A stretch of DNA of 64,000 nt from JAHTBL01 sp038532735 (lineage in GTDB: Bacteria; Pseudomonadota; Alphaproteobacteria; Rhodobacterales; Rhodobacteraceae). Under the pieces are notes generated by a model. The model ran no database searches, had not been told where the DNA came from, and saw nothing but the letters and a program-made list of their open reading frames with translations. Where the stretch lies: positions 525,282-589,281 of the forward strand of contig JBCBAC010000001.1 in NCBI GenBank assembly GCA_038532735.1, read 5' to 3'. Each line of letters starts with the position of its first letter. Position 1 is the first letter of the stretch. Positions 49,651 through 57,081 of this stretch are shown piece by piece. The position numbers were made by a program, and so were the translations under genes.

Positions 49651-49929
49651 ATGACCGAGACTGTTTTGCGTAGCCATAAGATTGTGAACGAAAAAGGCCT
49701 CCACGCCCGCGCGTCGGCTAAACTCGTCGAAGTCGTCGAAGCCCATGACGCAACGGCGCAAGTGTCAAAGGACGGGCTCAGCACCTCTGGCGACAGTATT
49801 ATGGGGCTTTTGATGTTGGCAGCCTCCAAAGGAACCACTATTGAGGTTGAAACCAGCGGCGCGCAAGCCGATCAGCTTGCTGATGCGATTGACGCGCTGG
49901 TCGCCGATAAATTCGGCGAGGATTTCTGA
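49651..49929 (+). CDS. ptsH: Phosphocarrier protein HPr
   Basis: A 92-residue HPr. His18 in NEKGLHARASAKLV is the PEP-dependent phosphorylation site, and Ser49 in SGDSIMGLLMLAA is the site for HPr kinase. Both are intact. It is nine bases after the EIIA gene. Enzyme I is not in the window. Confidence 0.96.
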   Translation: MTETVLRSHKIVNEKGLHARASAKLVEVVEAHDATAQVSKDGLSTSGDSIMGLLMLAASKGTTIEVETSGAQADQLADAIDALVADKFGEDF

Positions 49930-49959
49930 GCGACTTCGGTCGGGAGGCGAACGCACCAA

Positions 49960-50844
49960 GTGGTAGACAGTTTCCAAAACACGACTGTGACTCCGGTGGT
50001 GACCGATCCCAACTACGTGCCGTATGACAAGCGCAAGCTGTCTTATGCCAACACGTTCACCAACCCGTTCAAGTCCTTCACCATCCGCGTGATGGAGTGG
50101 TGCACCGGCAAGATTTCCTTGCTGCGCCTGATCCGGCGGTTTGAGGCGCTGGGCCCGCAATATGGCCAGGCCTTCTGGCGTCAATCCCTTGATCTCATGG
50201 GCATTCCGCTGGCGACCCCGCCAGAGCAGATCGCGCGCATTCCCAAGGATGGCCCAGTGATAATCGTGGCAAATCATCCGCATGGGTTGGTGGACGGGAT
50301 GATCCTGGCTGACCTGATTGGCCGTGTCCGGACCGACTATAAAATCCTGACGCGCAGCCTTTTGACTGGCATCGCCGAAATTGAGCAATTCATGATCCCC
50401 GTGCCCTTCCCGCATGAGGCCGATGCGCAGCGGAAGTCGATTGAAATGCGTAAAGCCGCGATGGAGCATCTCAAGCAAAATGGCGTTGTGGTGCTGTTCC
50501 CATCTGGAGTGGTCGCCTCAAGTGACACGATGTTTGGCCCGGCGATTGAGGCGGAATGGAATCCATTCACCGCGAAAATGATCCAAAAGTCGGGCGCGAC
50601 CGTTTTGCCCGTCTACTTCCCGGGGCAGAATTCCCGCTGGTATCAGATGGCGAACCGCATGTCGGCGACACTGCGGCAGGGCTTGCTGATCCATGAGGTT
50701 GTGCATGCCATGGGCAAACCGCAGGCCCCGCGCGTCGGTCAGGCAATCTCGCCGGACGTGACGAAGGAATGGGTGAGCAATCCGAGAGGTTTCGTCAGCT
50801 GGCTGCGGGACGAAACGCTCAAGTTGGGCAACGATCCGCGCTAG
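49960..50844 (+). CDS. Lysophospholipid/glycerol acyltransferase-family protein
   Basis: A 294-residue PlsC-like acyltransferase. The catalytic motif is ANHPHGLVDGMI (His106, Asp112), with five rather than four residues between His and Asp as in hemolysin-type members. VVLFPSGVVASSD and ATVLPVYFPGQNSRWY are the later blocks. The acyl acceptor is unknown. The start is GTG with GGGAGG 13 bases upstream. Its stop overlaps that of the convergent dehydrogenase gene by four bases. Confidence 0.85.
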   Translation: MVDSFQNTTVTPVVTDPNYVPYDKRKLSYANTFTNPFKSFTIRVMEWCTGKISLLRLIRRFEALGPQYGQAFWRQSLDLMGIPLATPPEQIARIPKDGPVIIVANHPHGLVDGMILADLIGRVRTDYKILTRSLLTGIAEIEQFMIPVPFPHEADAQRKSIEMRKAAMEHLKQNGVVVLFPSGVVASSDTMFGPAIEAEWNPFTAKMIQKSGATVLPVYFPGQNSRWYQMANRMSATLRQGLLIHEVVHAMGKPQAPRVGQAISPDVTKEWVSNPRGFVSWLRDETLKLGNDPR

Positions 50845-51716
50845 CGCGTGGGCACGGGTGTGTCGCCGCGGTAGTCGTAAAATCCGCGGTTTGTCTTGCG
50901 GCCCAACCACCCGGCTTCCACATATTTGGTCAGCAACGGGCAGGGGCGATACTTCGTGTCGGCTAGTCCATCATGCAGCACGTTCATGATCGCAAGACAG
51001 GTGTCGAGCCCGATGAAATCGGCAAGCTCAAGCGGGCCCATGGGATGGTTCGCGCCGAGCTTCAGAGACGTGTCGATGGATTCGACAGAGCCCACACCCT
51101 CATACAACGTGTAGATCGCTTCGTTGATCATCGGCATCAGGATGCGATTGACGATGAACGCCGGGAAATCCTCTGCCGTTGCAGAGGTTTTACCAATTTT
51201 TTCAACGACTTTCATGCAGGCTGAGAAGGTGGGCTCATCCGTGGCAATCCCACGGATCAGCTCAACCAACTGCATCACGGGTACAGGGTTCATGAAGTGG
51301 AACCCCATGAATTTCTCGGGCCGGTCCGTGCGTGAGGCGAGGCGCGTGATCGAGATGGAGGAGGTGTTCGACGTCAGGATCGTATGCGGTTGCAGATGCG
51401 GCAGTAGGTCTTCGAAAATGGCTTGTTTGACGGTCTCGCGCTCAGTCGCGGCCTCGATCACCAGGTCAGTTCCGCCCAGATCAGGCAGCTTCAGCGTCGT
51501 ATGAATCCGCCCCATCGCCCCTGCCTTGTCATCTGCGCTGATCTTGTCACGCGACACTTGCCGTTCAAGGTTCTTGTCGATCAAGGCGACGGCGGCGTTG
51601 AGGTTATCTTCCGAGATGTCATTCAGCAGCACGTCATAGCCCGACAGCGCGAAAACATGGGCGATCCCGTTGCCCATTTGTCCTGCACCGATCACGCCAA
51701 CTTTTTGGATAGTCAT
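50841..51716 (-). CDS. 3-Hydroxybutyryl-CoA dehydrogenase
   Basis: A 291-residue NAD(P)-dependent dehydrogenase converting acetoacetyl-CoA and 3-hydroxybutyryl-CoA. The Rossmann loop is VGVIGAGQMGNGIAHVFA; the catalytic region is MGFHFMNPVPVMQLVELI, followed by AFIVNRILMPMINEAI and ANHPMGPLELADFIGLD. It fits the PHB and ethylmalonyl-CoA routes, with mcd and ETF nearby. Confidence 0.94.
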   Translation of the reverse strand: MTIQKVGVIGAGQMGNGIAHVFALSGYDVLLNDISEDNLNAAVALIDKNLERQVSRDKISADDKAGAMGRIHTTLKLPDLGGTDLVIEAATERETVKQAIFEDLLPHLQPHTILTSNTSSISITRLASRTDRPEKFMGFHFMNPVPVMQLVELIRGIATDEPTFSACMKVVEKIGKTSATAEDFPAFIVNRILMPMINEAIYTLYEGVGSVESIDTSLKLGANHPMGPLELADFIGLDTCLAIMNVLHDGLADTKYRPCPLLTKYVEAGWLGRKTNRGFYDYRGDTPVPTR

Positions 51717-51877
51717 AAGGGCTGCCTTTCCTGCTGCTCGCGCGCAGTATGACCGCCCGCGCGGGGGGTGCCAAGAGGCGCTGATACAGACATTTTATCT
51801 CACATTGCGGGTTTAGCTTTTTGGCAAGGTTTTCGGCGCAGGCTCTGACTCGGGTGAAAATTTAGAGGGTGGGTGTG

Positions 51878-52699
51878 ATGACCTATGAGACCTTGGGCCA
51901 GTCTGGCCTGGACTATTTTCCGTGTTCCTATGAAGGCGCGCGTCTTCGCTTTCGCGGACCACGCAAGCACTTGCGACAGGAATACGTTGCCTGCCTTGGC
52001 GGGACAGAGACATATGGCCGTTTCCTTGAAACGCCCTTCCCTGCGCTGATCGAGGACAAGACTGGCTTTGAGACGCTCAATCTGGGCGTCGTCAATGCGG
52101 GGCCTGAGGCGTATTTGAACGAGCCCGGCATTGTTGATCTGGCAAACCGGGCAGAGGCGATTGTGCTTGAAATGACAGGGGCGCAGAACTGCTCCAACAG
52201 GTTCTACACGGTGCATCCACGGCGCAATGACCGGTTCGTTCATGCCTCGGACCTGATGACGACGATTTTCCGCGATGCCGATTTCACTGAGTTTCATTTT
52301 ACCGGCCATCTGCTGGCGGAGCTGAAGCAATCCGCGCCAGATCGCTACCCGATGCTGGTGGACGAGCTGCAATCGGCGTGGCTGGCGCGCATGCAGACCC
52401 TTTTGAGCAAGCTGAAAGCGCCTGTGACGTTGCTCTGGCTCGGGGAAAATGGCCCCGATGACGATATGGAGGCAACGGGCCGTCCTCAGTTCATTACCGG
52501 CGCGATGATCGCCAAACTGCGCGAGGCCGCCGCCGATTATGTTGAGGTCGTGTATGACCCCGGCCCCTTGCGCACTGAAGGGATGGTGTTCAACCCGCTT
52601 GAGGCTTTGGCGGCAGGGGAGCTGATGGGCATTGACGCCCACCACCACGCAGCGCGCGCTTTGATCCCGTCTTTGTCAGAGCGTATGCCGACGCCCTAA
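51878..52699 (+). CDS. DUF6473-type protein
   Basis: A 273-residue protein that I place in DUF6473, mostly known from Rhodobacterales. It has YVACLGGTETYGRFLETPFP, LNLGVVNAGPEAYLNEPGI and LLWLGENGPDDDMEATGRP, an SGNH-like layout with LGGTETYG and an IDAHHHAARALIPSL end. Enzyme activity is unproven. I chose the ATG at 51878, just after a GAGGGTGGG stretch. It stands alone between hbd and etf. Confidence 0.75.
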   Translation: MTYETLGQSGLDYFPCSYEGARLRFRGPRKHLRQEYVACLGGTETYGRFLETPFPALIEDKTGFETLNLGVVNAGPEAYLNEPGIVDLANRAEAIVLEMTGAQNCSNRFYTVHPRRNDRFVHASDLMTTIFRDADFTEFHFTGHLLAELKQSAPDRYPMLVDELQSAWLARMQTLLSKLKAPVTLLWLGENGPDDDMEATGRPQFITGAMIAKLREAAADYVEVVYDPGPLRTEGMVFNPLEALAAGELMGIDAHHHAARALIPSLSERMPTP

Positions 52700-52703
52700 C
52701 GAA

Positions 52704-52731
52704 AAAGGCCCGCCATCACAGGCGAGCCTTT
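52704..52731. terminator. Bidirectional terminator between DUF6473 and etfA
   Basis: AAAGGC/GCCTTT plus an inner CGCC/GGCG with one mismatch form a hairpin, flanked by A-rich sequence on the left and TCTTTAAT on the right. It can serve both convergent genes. Confidence 0.8.
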
Positions 52732-52749
52732 CTTTAATATTTCAAGCGT

Positions 52750-53676
52750 TTACAGCTTTTCGACCAGTTCCGGGACAGCGTCAAAAAGGTCCGCAACAAG
52801 ACCGTAATCCGCCACCTGGAAGATCGGGGCTTCTTCGTCCTTGTTGATCGCAACGATCACTTTGGAGTCCTTCATGCCAGCCAGGTGCTGGATCGCGCCA
52901 GAGATACCGACGGCGATATAGAGGTCCGGGGCGACGACCTTACCGGTCTGACCAACCTGCCAATCGTTCGGCGCATAGCCCGAGTCGACAGCTGCGCGGG
53001 AGGCACCAACGGCGGCGCCCAGTTTGTCAGCAAGCTTCTCGATCAGGTTGAAGTCATCTTCCGAGCCGACACCGCGACCACCAGAGACAACGACACCTGC
53101 CGAGGTCAGTTCCGGACGGTCGCTCTCAGCCACCTTGTCCTCGACCCATTCGGAAAGGCCCGGATTGCCGGCTGCCGCAATCGTCTCGACCGAGGCAGAG
53201 CCGCCTTCGCCTGCTGCGTCAAAGGTCGATGTGCGGATCGTGGCGACTTTCTTGGCGTCGGACGATTTGACCGTCTGCATCGCGTTGCCCGCGTAGATCG
53301 GACGCTCGAACGTGTTGCCGTCAACAACTGCTGTCACTTCCGAGATGACCATCACGTCAAGCATGGCCGCCACGCGGGGCAGCAGATTCTTCGACGCGGC
53401 GGTGGAGGGGGCCACGATATGCTCGTAGTCGCCCGCCAGCGAGACAACCAGATCAGCAACCGGCTCGGCCAGATCGTGACCATAGGCGGCGTCATCTGCA
53501 CAAAGCACTTTGCTCACGCCATCCAGCTTGGCGGCGGCTTCAGCAGCGCCAGCACAGCCCGCGCTCGCGCACAGGATCGTCACGTCACCCATCTGCTTGG
53601 CAGCCGTCAGGGCCTTTGCTGTGGCGTCCACATTCAGTTCACCACCAGCGATTTCAGCAATCAAAAGAACAGCCAT
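52750..53676 (-). CDS. etfA: Electron transfer flavoprotein alpha subunit
   Basis: A 308-residue FAD-binding subunit that passes electrons from acyl-CoA dehydrogenases to ETF-quinone oxidoreductase. The C-terminal FAD region has GQTGKVVAPDLYIAVGISG, AIQHLAGMKDSKVIVAINKD and EEAPIFQVADYGLVADLF. The start overlaps the etfB stop by one base. It is the likely electron acceptor for Mcd in this window. Confidence 0.95.
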   Translation of the reverse strand: MAVLLIAEIAGGELNVDATAKALTAAKQMGDVTILCASAGCAGAAEAAAKLDGVSKVLCADDAAYGHDLAEPVADLVVSLAGDYEHIVAPSTAASKNLLPRVAAMLDVMVISEVTAVVDGNTFERPIYAGNAMQTVKSSDAKKVATIRTSTFDAAGEGGSASVETIAAAGNPGLSEWVEDKVAESDRPELTSAGVVVSGGRGVGSEDDFNLIEKLADKLGAAVGASRAAVDSGYAPNDWQVGQTGKVVAPDLYIAVGISGAIQHLAGMKDSKVIVAINKDEEAPIFQVADYGLVADLFDAVPELVEKL

Positions 53677-54440
53677 TACACAGCTCCTGCTTCTTTGAGT
53701 TTCTCGACCAGCTCTTCAACCGACCCGACTTTGATGCCAGCGGCGCGCGCTGCGGGCTCCTCGGTCTTCACGATCTCAAGCCGCGGGGCGACTTCAACGC
53801 CATAGTCAGCGGGGGTCTTCTCATCCAAGGGCTTTTTCTTGGCCTTCATGATGTTGGGCAACGATGCATAACGCGGCTCGTTCAGGCGCAGGTCGACCGT
53901 GATGATCGACGGCATCTTGACCGAGATTGTCTGCAGACCGCCATCAACCTCACGGGTCACTTTCGCGGTGTCGCCATCGACATCCACTTCCGACGCGAAT
54001 GTTGCTTGCGACCAGCCCAAAAGTGCCGACAACATCTGGCCGGTAGCATTCATGTCGTTGTCGATCGCCTGCTTGCCACAGAGCACCAGACCGGGCTGCT
54101 CTTCATCGACAATTGCTTTCAGGATCTTGGCCACGCTGAGCGGCTCGATATCGGTGTGCACATCATCGGCCGCCACCACAAGGATCGCGCGATCTGCACC
54201 CATAGCGAGGGCGGTGCGCAGGGTTTCCTGGCTTTGCTTAACGCCAATGGACACCGCGACGACTTCGTCAGCCTTGCCCGCTTCCTTGAGGCGGATCGCC
54301 TGTTCGACAGCAATCTCATCGAACGGGTTCATGGACATTTTAACATTCGCGAGATCGACCCCGCTGCCGTCCGCTTTGACACGCACTTTCACGTTGTAGT
54401 CGATCACACGTTTGACCGGTACGAGGACCTTCATTTGCAA
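53676..54440 (-). CDS. etfB: Electron transfer flavoprotein beta subunit
   Basis: A 254-residue ETF subunit. It starts MKVLVPVKRVIDYNVKVRV, with NPFDEIAVEQAIRLKEAG, ILVVAADDVHTDIEPLSVAKI, LVLCGKQAIDNDMNATGQM and LRLNEPRYASLPNIMKAKKK, the beta-subunit signature and dehydrogenase recognition loop. GGAG lies just before the ATG. It is co-transcribed with etfA. Confidence 0.95.
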   Translation of the reverse strand: MQMKVLVPVKRVIDYNVKVRVKADGSGVDLANVKMSMNPFDEIAVEQAIRLKEAGKADEVVAVSIGVKQSQETLRTALAMGADRAILVVAADDVHTDIEPLSVAKILKAIVDEEQPGLVLCGKQAIDNDMNATGQMLSALLGWSQATFASEVDVDGDTAKVTREVDGGLQTISVKMPSIITVDLRLNEPRYASLPNIMKAKKKPLDEKTPADYGVEVAPRLEIVKTEEPAARAAGIKVGSVEELVEKLKEAGAV

Positions 54441-54571
54441 CTCTCCTGCTTAACCTGCCGTGGGGTTCGCCTTCGGCAGCTATCTGTCTTTCCCAGCCTA
54501 GTTAGCGTGCAGCGGCAGCGGAAAACAGGTCAAAATCGACGCGCTACAGCCTTACGACGCCGCGTTTTGCG

Positions 54572-55144
54572 CTAACGGTTGGCTCCAGGTTTCCAAAGCA
54601 CGTCATCTTTTCCGTCATTATTGACGATCCGCGCCGCAACAAAGAACCAATCTGACAGGCGATTCAGGAATTTTACTGCGGCGGGATTGATTGATTCCAT
54701 CGTCGCAAGCTCCACCGACAGACGCTCTGCGCGTCGGGCAACGGTGCGGCAATGATGCAGATGTGCTGCGGCGGGCGATCCACCGGGCAGAATAAAGCTG
54801 CGCAGGGGCTCAAGCGCGTCGTTCATTACGTCGATCTCGGCCTCAAGCCGGTCCACCTGAGCCGGTGCCATCCGCAAGGGCGGGTATTCGCTTTCCGCAT
54901 CCTTCTCCATGTCGGGGCGGCACAGATCGGCGCCCAGATCGAAAAGGTCATTCTGGATGGAGGACAGCTGATCATCCATCTCACCCTCAACATGCAGGCG
55001 CGCGATCCCAACGATGGAGTTCAGCTCGTCCACGGTGCCGTAGGCCGTGACGCGCATTGAATGCTTGGCCACCCGTGCGCCATTGCCCAGCGCGGTTTCG
55101 CCCGCATCCCCGGTTTTCGTGTAAATCTTATTGAGAACAACCAT
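54572..55144 (-). CDS. PduO-type cob(I)alamin adenosyltransferase
   Basis: A 190-residue ATP:corrinoid adenosyltransferase making adenosylcobalamin. The ATP-binding N-terminus is KIYTKTGDAGETALGNGARV, with YGTVDELNSIVGIARLH, and the C-terminal helices RTVARRAERLSVEL and KFLNRLSDWFFVAARI are conserved. It links to the B12 genes at the left of the window and to coenzyme-B12 mutases of the ethylmalonyl-CoA pathway. It directly abuts the small membrane-protein gene upstream. Confidence 0.95.
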   Translation of the reverse strand: MVVLNKIYTKTGDAGETALGNGARVAKHSMRVTAYGTVDELNSIVGIARLHVEGEMDDQLSSIQNDLFDLGADLCRPDMEKDAESEYPPLRMAPAQVDRLEAEIDVMNDALEPLRSFILPGGSPAAAHLHHCRTVARRAERLSVELATMESINPAAVKFLNRLSDWFFVAARIVNNDGKDDVLWKPGANR

Positions 55145-55354
55145 TTAGGCACCTCCTTGGCGACGAAGATAGACATAAAGAAGGATCAGCAGTACGGCGA
55201 CGAACTGTGCAATGATGCGCCAGCGCATGACCTTGTTGGCTTTGGTCTTGTTGAAATCCCCCCCCTTGCCGAAACCGGCGATCCCATAAAGCAGGATGCC
55301 TAGCACCAGCAGGATCGAGGCGGCGAGGAGGTAGAAAAGCGGATCGGAGAGCAT
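55145..55354 (-). CDS. Small twin-transmembrane (HIG1-like) protein
   Basis: A 69-residue protein with two membrane helices (FYLLAASILLVLGILLYGIAG and IIAQFVAVLLILLYVYL) joined by a basic loop (GKGGDFNKTKANKVMRWR). The NKVMRWRIIAQ segment resembles the HIG1 family, whose members associate with respiratory complexes. It is directly followed by the adenosyltransferase gene. The role is unknown. Confidence 0.82.
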   Translation of the reverse strand: MLSDPLFYLLAASILLVLGILLYGIAGFGKGGDFNKTKANKVMRWRIIAQFVAVLLILLYVYLRRQGGA

Positions 55355-55425
55355 GTGTATTCCTTCTTGCGTGCAGCGTCACCTAGCCGTGCGTTGGAAA
55401 AAAGACAGGTGTAAATTCGGGATCA

Positions 55426-56253
55426 TCAGACTTTCGCCAAAACCCAGTCAAAAGCGCGAGTTGGCAGCACGCGTTTGAGGATGTTCATCATATAGGTGGG
55501 CGTCGTCACAAAATAGCGCGGGCGCGGTTTGCGAGCCTCCAAAGCGTGGATCAGCTTTTTCGTGACGGCGTCGCAGGGCAGCTCAAACGGATCGGGCCCG
55601 CTGTCTTTGTAGAGGCGTTTGCGCAGTTGGGTGCGATACTGCTCTGCGCGGGGGGAGCCCTCCCAGTCGATCCATTTCTCGAAATGGGGGATCGAGTTCT
55701 GGCGGATTTTCGTGGTGATCGGCCCAGGCTCAATCAGGATGATGTGCAGGGGCGTGTCGCGCATCTCGACCCGGAGTGTGTCGGTCAGCCCCTCAAGCGC
55801 AAATTTAGTGGAGTTATACGCCCCGCGCCACCGCAGCGCTGTGAACCCCAGAACAGAGGAGTTCTGCACGATCCGCCCATGACCTTGCGCGCGCATCACA
55901 GGGATCACGCGGCGGATCAGGTCGTGATATCCGAAGAAATTCGTCTCGAAAATCGCGCGCAAAGCGTCGGTCGGCAGATCCTCGACCGCGCCGGGGATCC
56001 CGTAAGCGCCATTGTTGAATAGCGCGTCCAGTGTGCCGCCCGTGGCCTGCAAAACCTCGCCTAGCCCGCTTTCGATCGTCGCAGGGTCCGCGTAGTCGAT
56101 CAGCGGGGCCTCAAAACCCTCCGCCTCAAAGCGCGCGCAATCCTCGGGCTTGCGGCAAGATGCGAAAACGCGCCAGCCCCGGTCTTTAAGCGCGTAAGCC
56201 GCGTGTTCACCGATACCGGATGAACAGCCGGTGATAAGAATGGATTTTTGCAT
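55426..56253 (-). CDS. Short-chain dehydrogenase/reductase
   Basis: A 275-residue classical SDR. The cofactor motif is LITGCSSGIGEHAAYAL, the NNG motif ALFNNGAYGIPGA, and the catalytic YxxxK is in AYNSTKFALEGL after SSVLG. The Gly-rich loop followed by an Arg-containing second strand (FASCRKPEDCARF) hints at NADP use. The substrate is unknown; the C-terminus looks like those acting on hydrophobic alcohols. Confidence 0.9.
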   Translation of the reverse strand: MQKSILITGCSSGIGEHAAYALKDRGWRVFASCRKPEDCARFEAEGFEAPLIDYADPATIESGLGEVLQATGGTLDALFNNGAYGIPGAVEDLPTDALRAIFETNFFGYHDLIRRVIPVMRAQGHGRIVQNSSVLGFTALRWRGAYNSTKFALEGLTDTLRVEMRDTPLHIILIEPGPITTKIRQNSIPHFEKWIDWEGSPRAEQYRTQLRKRLYKDSGPDPFELPCDAVTKKLIHALEARKPRPRYFVTTPTYMMNILKRVLPTRAFDWVLAKV

Positions 56254-56316
56254 GATCTCGACCCCGTTTACGCAGCTATCGCGCGGGGTCCGGCGAAGAT
56301 CAAGAGAACGGGCGGA

Positions 56317-56847
56317 TCAATCGCTGAGCAAAAAGTCGGCCATCCAACCAGTTTGCCCACCGGCCAAACGCAGCTGCACCCAACCTGTGCCGTCATCAAT
56401 GATGACTTCTGCTTCGTCGCCACGGATTGCCTGGGCCACCACGTCAAAACTTGTACCTGGGCCAGAGCGGACGTTGACGCGGTTGCCGGTCACTTGGCGA
56501 ATATCAGTGCCGATGAAGCCGGGCTCTGCCACGTCTTGCACGGGTTCTTTTGGCTCCGGCGCTTTGAACTTGCTCAGGTCAATCTTTGGCAGCTCCTTTT
56601 TTGGAACGTCCACATTGAACGAGGCAAGCTGCACATTCGTCGCTTCCGCCTGGGGCACGGTCGCAGTCTCGACAGTTTGTTCGACCTGCGGCTCCACGAT
56701 GGCAGGCGCCACGGTTTCAAGCGTCTGTGCGCGGGCAACCTGCGGCTCTGCGCTTTCGCGGGTCTCAAGAACAAAGTCCGAGCCCCCGCTCAGCTCATAA
56801 AAGCCGACACCAAGCACCAAGAAGGTGAATGCAATAAACTTCTTCAT
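56317..56847 (-). CDS. SH3-domain exported protein
   Basis: A 176-residue protein with an N-terminal anchor or signal (KKFIAFTFLVLGVGFYEL), a Pro/Glu/Val-rich linker, and a C-terminal bacterial SH3 domain from about residue 115 (VTGNRVNVRSGPGTSFDVVA, GTGWVQLRLAGGQTGWMADF). Such domains bind cell-wall peptides. It may be periplasmic and anchored. Specific function unknown. Confidence 0.86.
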   Translation of the reverse strand: MKKFIAFTFLVLGVGFYELSGGSDFVLETRESAEPQVARAQTLETVAPAIVEPQVEQTVETATVPQAEATNVQLASFNVDVPKKELPKIDLSKFKAPEPKEPVQDVAEPGFIGTDIRQVTGNRVNVRSGPGTSFDVVAQAIRGDEAEVIIDDGTGWVQLRLAGGQTGWMADFLLSD

Positions 56848-57081
56848 TTGGACGTTCCCCCCGGAACATTTTTAACGGCAGCAACTGACTAACGTTTCGT
56901 CACCTTAACACTGTGCGCTGCTAAAATCATACTTCTCAAATCGCTAAAATGGGGAAAGTTCCCGATTTTTTCACTGTTTATGCGCCGGTGGGATGCGGGC
57001 CACAGAATTCGTGGCCTATCAGACATGGATTTGGCGCGCTTCCCTCTGGACCGGGGGGAGGGGGGCAATTACACCGTATCT

